DNA from: Cyclobacteriaceae bacterium
Lineage (GTDB): Bacteria; Bacteroidota; Bacteroidia; Cytophagales; Cyclobacteriaceae
Length of the DNA: 8,082 bases
Direction: 5' to 3'
NCBI GenBank assembly: GCA_030637245.1
Contig: DAOVVI010000052.1
Span: forward strand, 1 to 8,082
The notes beneath the pieces are model-generated. The model was given only the letters and a program-made list of their open reading frames with translations, did no database searches and had not been told where the DNA came from. Shown in pieces: positions 6,010 to 8,082 of the stretch (positions are counted from its first letter, which is position 1; the number at the start of each line of letters is the position of its first letter). A program made the translations under genes and the position numbers.

Positions 6010-6861
6010 CTACCCCGGCAATGCCAATACATCAATGGTCCCTTTTCCAGGAACCATTTTTTCGTAGTTGGCATTTGTAATAAGCTTGTTATTTGCGGCA
6101 TTAGATAACACGTAGCCTAATCCGCTAAAAAAGTCTTCATAATCCATGAAACTAATGCTTCTTTCCTCCATCACGTATTGGCCGAGTTCAAAAATTAGCT
6201 GAGGTTTAAATTTCTTGATTGATTTCCCGGCCCCTAAAAGCACATCAAATTCATGGCCATCCGTATCTATTTTTATAAAATCAAGGCGGGCAATATTTTG
6301 TTCTTTTACGAAATTATCGAGGGTGGTACTTGGTACACCTTCCGTTGACATGACTTTGCCTCCATGCACAGGGTGCTGATCCGAGCCTATCTCTTTATTT
6401 ATTTTCCAGCTTGAATATGCCCTAATTTCACCCTGCTTTTTTTCTTCACTTGAGACGAACGTCTGCACCGTTTGAATATTTTGAGCGATATCCTGATTTA
6501 ATTCAAGGTTCCTTTTAAGTTTTTGCCAGGCAAAATGTGTGGGTTCAAAAGCATATACCTTTCCCTTTGGAGCTTTCTTTGCAAAATGCAATGACATAAT
6601 GCCAACATTGGCGCCGACATCAAAAATCACCGCATCCTCAGGCAGATCCAGGTATTCATTTTCTGTGACATGTTTTTGAAAATTACCAAAAAGAAACAAC
6701 GACAAGTCAAGCCCTTCTGTGATATCAACTTCGAAGTTGATTCCGTTTCTCTTTATGATTCTTTTTTGAGTTCCATAAAATGGTTTTACCAAATGAAATA
6801 AAATTCTGGCGATGCTTAGTTTGAGCCTGGTGATTGGTAGTTTGTTAATAATGGGAATCAT
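6010..6861 (-). CDS. FkbM family SAM-dependent methyltransferase
   Basis: This 283-residue class I methyltransferase should transfer a methyl group from S-adenosylmethionine to a hydroxyl, typically on a sugar, polyketide or surface glycan. SAM-binding motif I is VIFDVGANVGIMS (78-90), the acidic ribose-binding strand is VYAFEPT (102-108), and the FkbM hallmark is DFIKIDTDGHEFDVL (194-208). A later strand, QLIFELG (221-227), completes the core. Residues 11-28 are mildly hydrophobic and basic, possibly a membrane-contacting helix, but there is no signal peptide. The ATG sits in an ATCATATGATT context preceded by an A-rich stretch. The gene upstream on the same strand is a glycosyltransferase, 255 bases away, so methylation of a glycan made by neighbouring enzymes is a reasonable inference. 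The gap is long enough for its own promoter. The exact acceptor cannot be read from sequence. Confidence 0.92.
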   Translation of the reverse strand: MIPIINKLPITRLKLSIARILFHLVKPFYGTQKRIIKRNGINFEVDITEGLDLSLFLFGNFQKHVTENEYLDLPEDAVIFDVGANVGIMSLHFAKKAPKGKVYAFEPTHFAWQKLKRNLELNQDIAQNIQTVQTFVSSEEKKQGEIRAYSSWKINKEIGSDQHPVHGGKVMSTEGVPSTTLDNFVKEQNIARLDFIKIDTDGHEFDVLLGAGKSIKKFKPQLIFELGQYVMEERSISFMDYEDFFSGLGYVLSNAANNKLITNANYEKMVPGKGTIDVLALPG

Positions 6862-6925
6862 ATGATTTTTTACTCATTTAAAATATCCAATATTAGAATT
6901 ATTGGTTCTCTTGTTGTCTTAAGAA

Positions 6926-6955
6926 AATGATTAAATGCTTGAATGATTAAATGCT
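6926..6955. repeat. Two tandem 14-base exact repeats, 16-base period
   Basis: AATGATTAAATGCT occurs at 6926-6939 and again at 6942-6955 in the leader region of the FkbM gene. The 2-base spacer gives a period of 16. It may be a small remnant of a simple tandem repeat or paired binding sites about 1.5 helical turns apart. Confidence 0.6.
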
Positions 6956-7007
6956 AAAATAATCGAAGATGATGAATTGCATGCCTTTAATGTGTCTCAC
7001 TATTTAA

Positions 7008-7024
7008 TTACTTCAGAGAAGTAA
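7008..7024. terminator. Small perfect hairpin downstream of the glycosyltransferase gene
   Basis: TTACTTC at 7008-7014 pairs perfectly with GAAGTAA at 7018-7024 around AGA. A second outer pairing, TCTCA 6995-6999 with TGAGA 7032-7036, encloses it. On the minus strand the stem is followed by TTAAATAG, only weakly T-rich, so this is a tentative terminator or processing site for the upstream minus-strand gene. Confidence 0.25.
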
Positions 7025-7048
7025 CTATGTCTGAGAAACTAAGCAATG

Positions 7049-7105
7049 CTAATTGACTTCGGCCGGCAGGTATTCACGCATTTTCTCATTTTCTCCTTCT
7101 ATCAT
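7049..7105 (-). CDS. Possible 18-codon mini-ORF after the glycosyltransferase gene
   Basis: An ATG at 7105 opens a frame reading MIEGENEKMREYLPAEVN and ending in TAG. It starts 11 bases beyond the glycosyltransferase stop on the same strand. The amino-acid mix is unusually protein-like for AT-rich intergenic DNA, but the length is far too short to distinguish a real small protein, a gene remnant or chance. It may be a remnant of a longer gene that once lay here. Confidence 0.12.
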   Translation of the reverse strand: MIEGENEKMREYLPAEVN

Positions 7106-7116
7106 TATTTTCCAAA

Positions 7117-8082
7117 CTAATAAAACTTAATTTTCCGGGCAGCATAACCCACCATTCTAAGTAACAAAAATCCATGACTAAACCTGGAAATATTCGTATC
7201 TCCATACACACGCTCCCTATACCTGATCGGCAAATCAATAATTTTTAGATTCAGTTTGTAAGCGCCAAAAATTAGATCAAAATCTCCAAATGGGTCAAAC
7301 TCGCCAAAAAAGGACCGGTTTTTAATCAATTTTTCATAGTCGCTTTTGAAAATAACTTTGGTGCCGCAAAGCGTATCTTTGATCGGTTGCTCCAATAACC
7401 AGGAAAACATGATGCTGAAAAATTTATTTCCAAAAAGATTCAACAATCTCATGGCGTTTCTTTCCATTGGATACACAAGTCGTGAGCCATTGATAAATTC
7501 ACCTTTGTTTTTTGTAAGCGCAAAATAAAAGGAAGGAAGGTCCTCCGGTGGAACGGTCAGATCTGCATCAAGAATCATCAAAATATCCCCGGTAGCCATG
7601 GAAAATCCTTTTCTTACCGCATCTCCTTTTCCTTTGCCGGCTTGTTGACCAATTTTAATATCCCATAGAGGATATTTTTCAGGAAGCATTTGCATTTGCG
7701 CCCAGGTATCGTCTGTGGAGTTCCCTTCTATGAAAATGATCTCCTGCCTCGAACCGAATTTTGGCATACGTTCCAGCGCATTTTCAAGATTTCCGCTCTC
7801 GTTCCTTGCTGGAATGACTATGGTCGTTGAATATTCTTTTTTCGGTAATTTACAGATCGGTCTTGCAAATACATATTGGTTCAGGCAGAGGTAATTGATC
7901 AAAGGCAATCGTCCAACAAATTTATTCAGAAACCATGAAATAATCGGGATATTGATTGGTAGTAATACCCGACGGGCAGATCGATAGGTCTCATAACCTG
8001 CCAGATAGAGGAAAGTCTGAAGGTCTTTTTTTGTAAGCCAGTTTTGCTTTGGACTTTTCCTTTTAAATCCAACTAATTCTCC
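7117..8082 (-). CDS. Glycosyltransferase family 2, C-terminal part of a probable methyltransferase-glycosyltransferase fusion (truncated by window edge)
   Basis: The frame runs open from the TAG at 7117-7119 to the last base, giving 321 visible residues with no stop and no ATG near the apparent TTG start at 7908. That TTG is an internal Leu, so the true start lies outside. Visible residues 1 to about 80, with QNWLTKKDLQTFLYLAGYET followed by RVLLPINIP and a hydrophobic stretch ending in FARP, match my memory of the tail of a class I methyltransferase domain in bifunctional proteins. The GT-A glycosyltransferase domain follows: TTIVIPARNE (about 86-95), IEGNSTDDTW, GKGKGDAVRKGF, the metal-binding DAD in MILDADLTVPPEDLP (D172, D174), INGSRLVYPM and IKDTLCGTKV. 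This resembles the dolichol-phosphate-mannose-synthase-like branch, using nucleotide sugars on lipid or glycan acceptors. It is upstream of the FkbM gene, pointing to glycan assembly. The glycosyltransferase call is secure; the methyltransferase half is inferred from its tail. Confidence 0.9.
   Translation of the reverse strand, partial: GELVGFKRKSPKQNWLTKKDLQTFLYLAGYETYRSARRVLLPINIPIISWFLNKFVGRLPLINYLCLNQYVFARPICKLPKKEYSTTIVIPARNESGNLENALERMPKFGSRQEIIFIEGNSTDDTWAQMQMLPEKYPLWDIKIGQQAGKGKGDAVRKGFSMATGDILMILDADLTVPPEDLPSFYFALTKNKGEFINGSRLVYPMERNAMRLLNLFGNKFFSIMFSWLLEQPIKDTLCGTKVIFKSDYEKLIKNRSFFGEFDPFGDFDLIFGAYKLNLKIIDLPIRYRERVYGDTNISRFSHGFLLLRMVGYAARKIKFY

Noticed and set aside
7906..7908. TTG at 7908 as the glycosyltransferase start
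   Set aside because: The frame stays open and protein-like for 58 further codons up to the window edge.

Overview
The window looks like a chromosomal segment from a member of the Bacteroidota, probably a Cytophagales-like marine or soil lineage. The evidence is the AT-rich DNA, the A-rich upstream regions with few classical Shine-Dalgarno sites, the mutL-rhomboid-rhomboid order, a cold-shock protein with a basic N-terminal extension, and a MutL whose C-terminal metal motifs have the diverged form I associate with this phylum. This placement rests on remembered family features, not on a search.

Layout: Bases 1-3516 hold a plus-strand operon: the 5'-truncated mismatch-repair gene mutL, then two rhomboid intramembrane protease genes. 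The mutL stop and the first rhomboid start share a base, and the second rhomboid follows 5 bases later. Bases 3590-4606 carry a convergent minus-strand aldo/keto reductase closely resembling E. coli YghZ/Gpr. Bases 4607-5486 are an 880-base stretch with no confident gene. It holds a strong minus-strand terminator, a possible decayed minus-strand gene, a 14-base perfect palindrome and a long bulged hairpin 91 bases before the next gene. Bases 5487-5930 encode the cold-shock-domain protein.

Bases 6010-8082 are a minus-strand glycan/methylation segment: an FkbM-type methyltransferase and, upstream of it, a glycosyltransferase family 2 gene. The reading frame of the latter stays open to the window edge and reads into what looks like the C-terminal end of a methyltransferase domain, so it is probably a methyltransferase-glycosyltransferase fusion truncated by the window. 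The 255-base gap between these two genes contains a 16-base-period tandem repeat, a perfect small hairpin and an 18-codon mini-ORF.

The genes fall into independent units: DNA repair plus membrane proteolysis, an NADPH-dependent reductase, a nucleic-acid chaperone, and surface-glycan or lipid-linked sugar modification. I see no mobile element, CRISPR array, tRNA or rRNA, and no convincing new multi-gene system. The most notable items are the fusion gene, the unexplained structured RNA/decayed-gene region at 4688-5400, and the altered active-site motifs in MutL and the second rhomboid.
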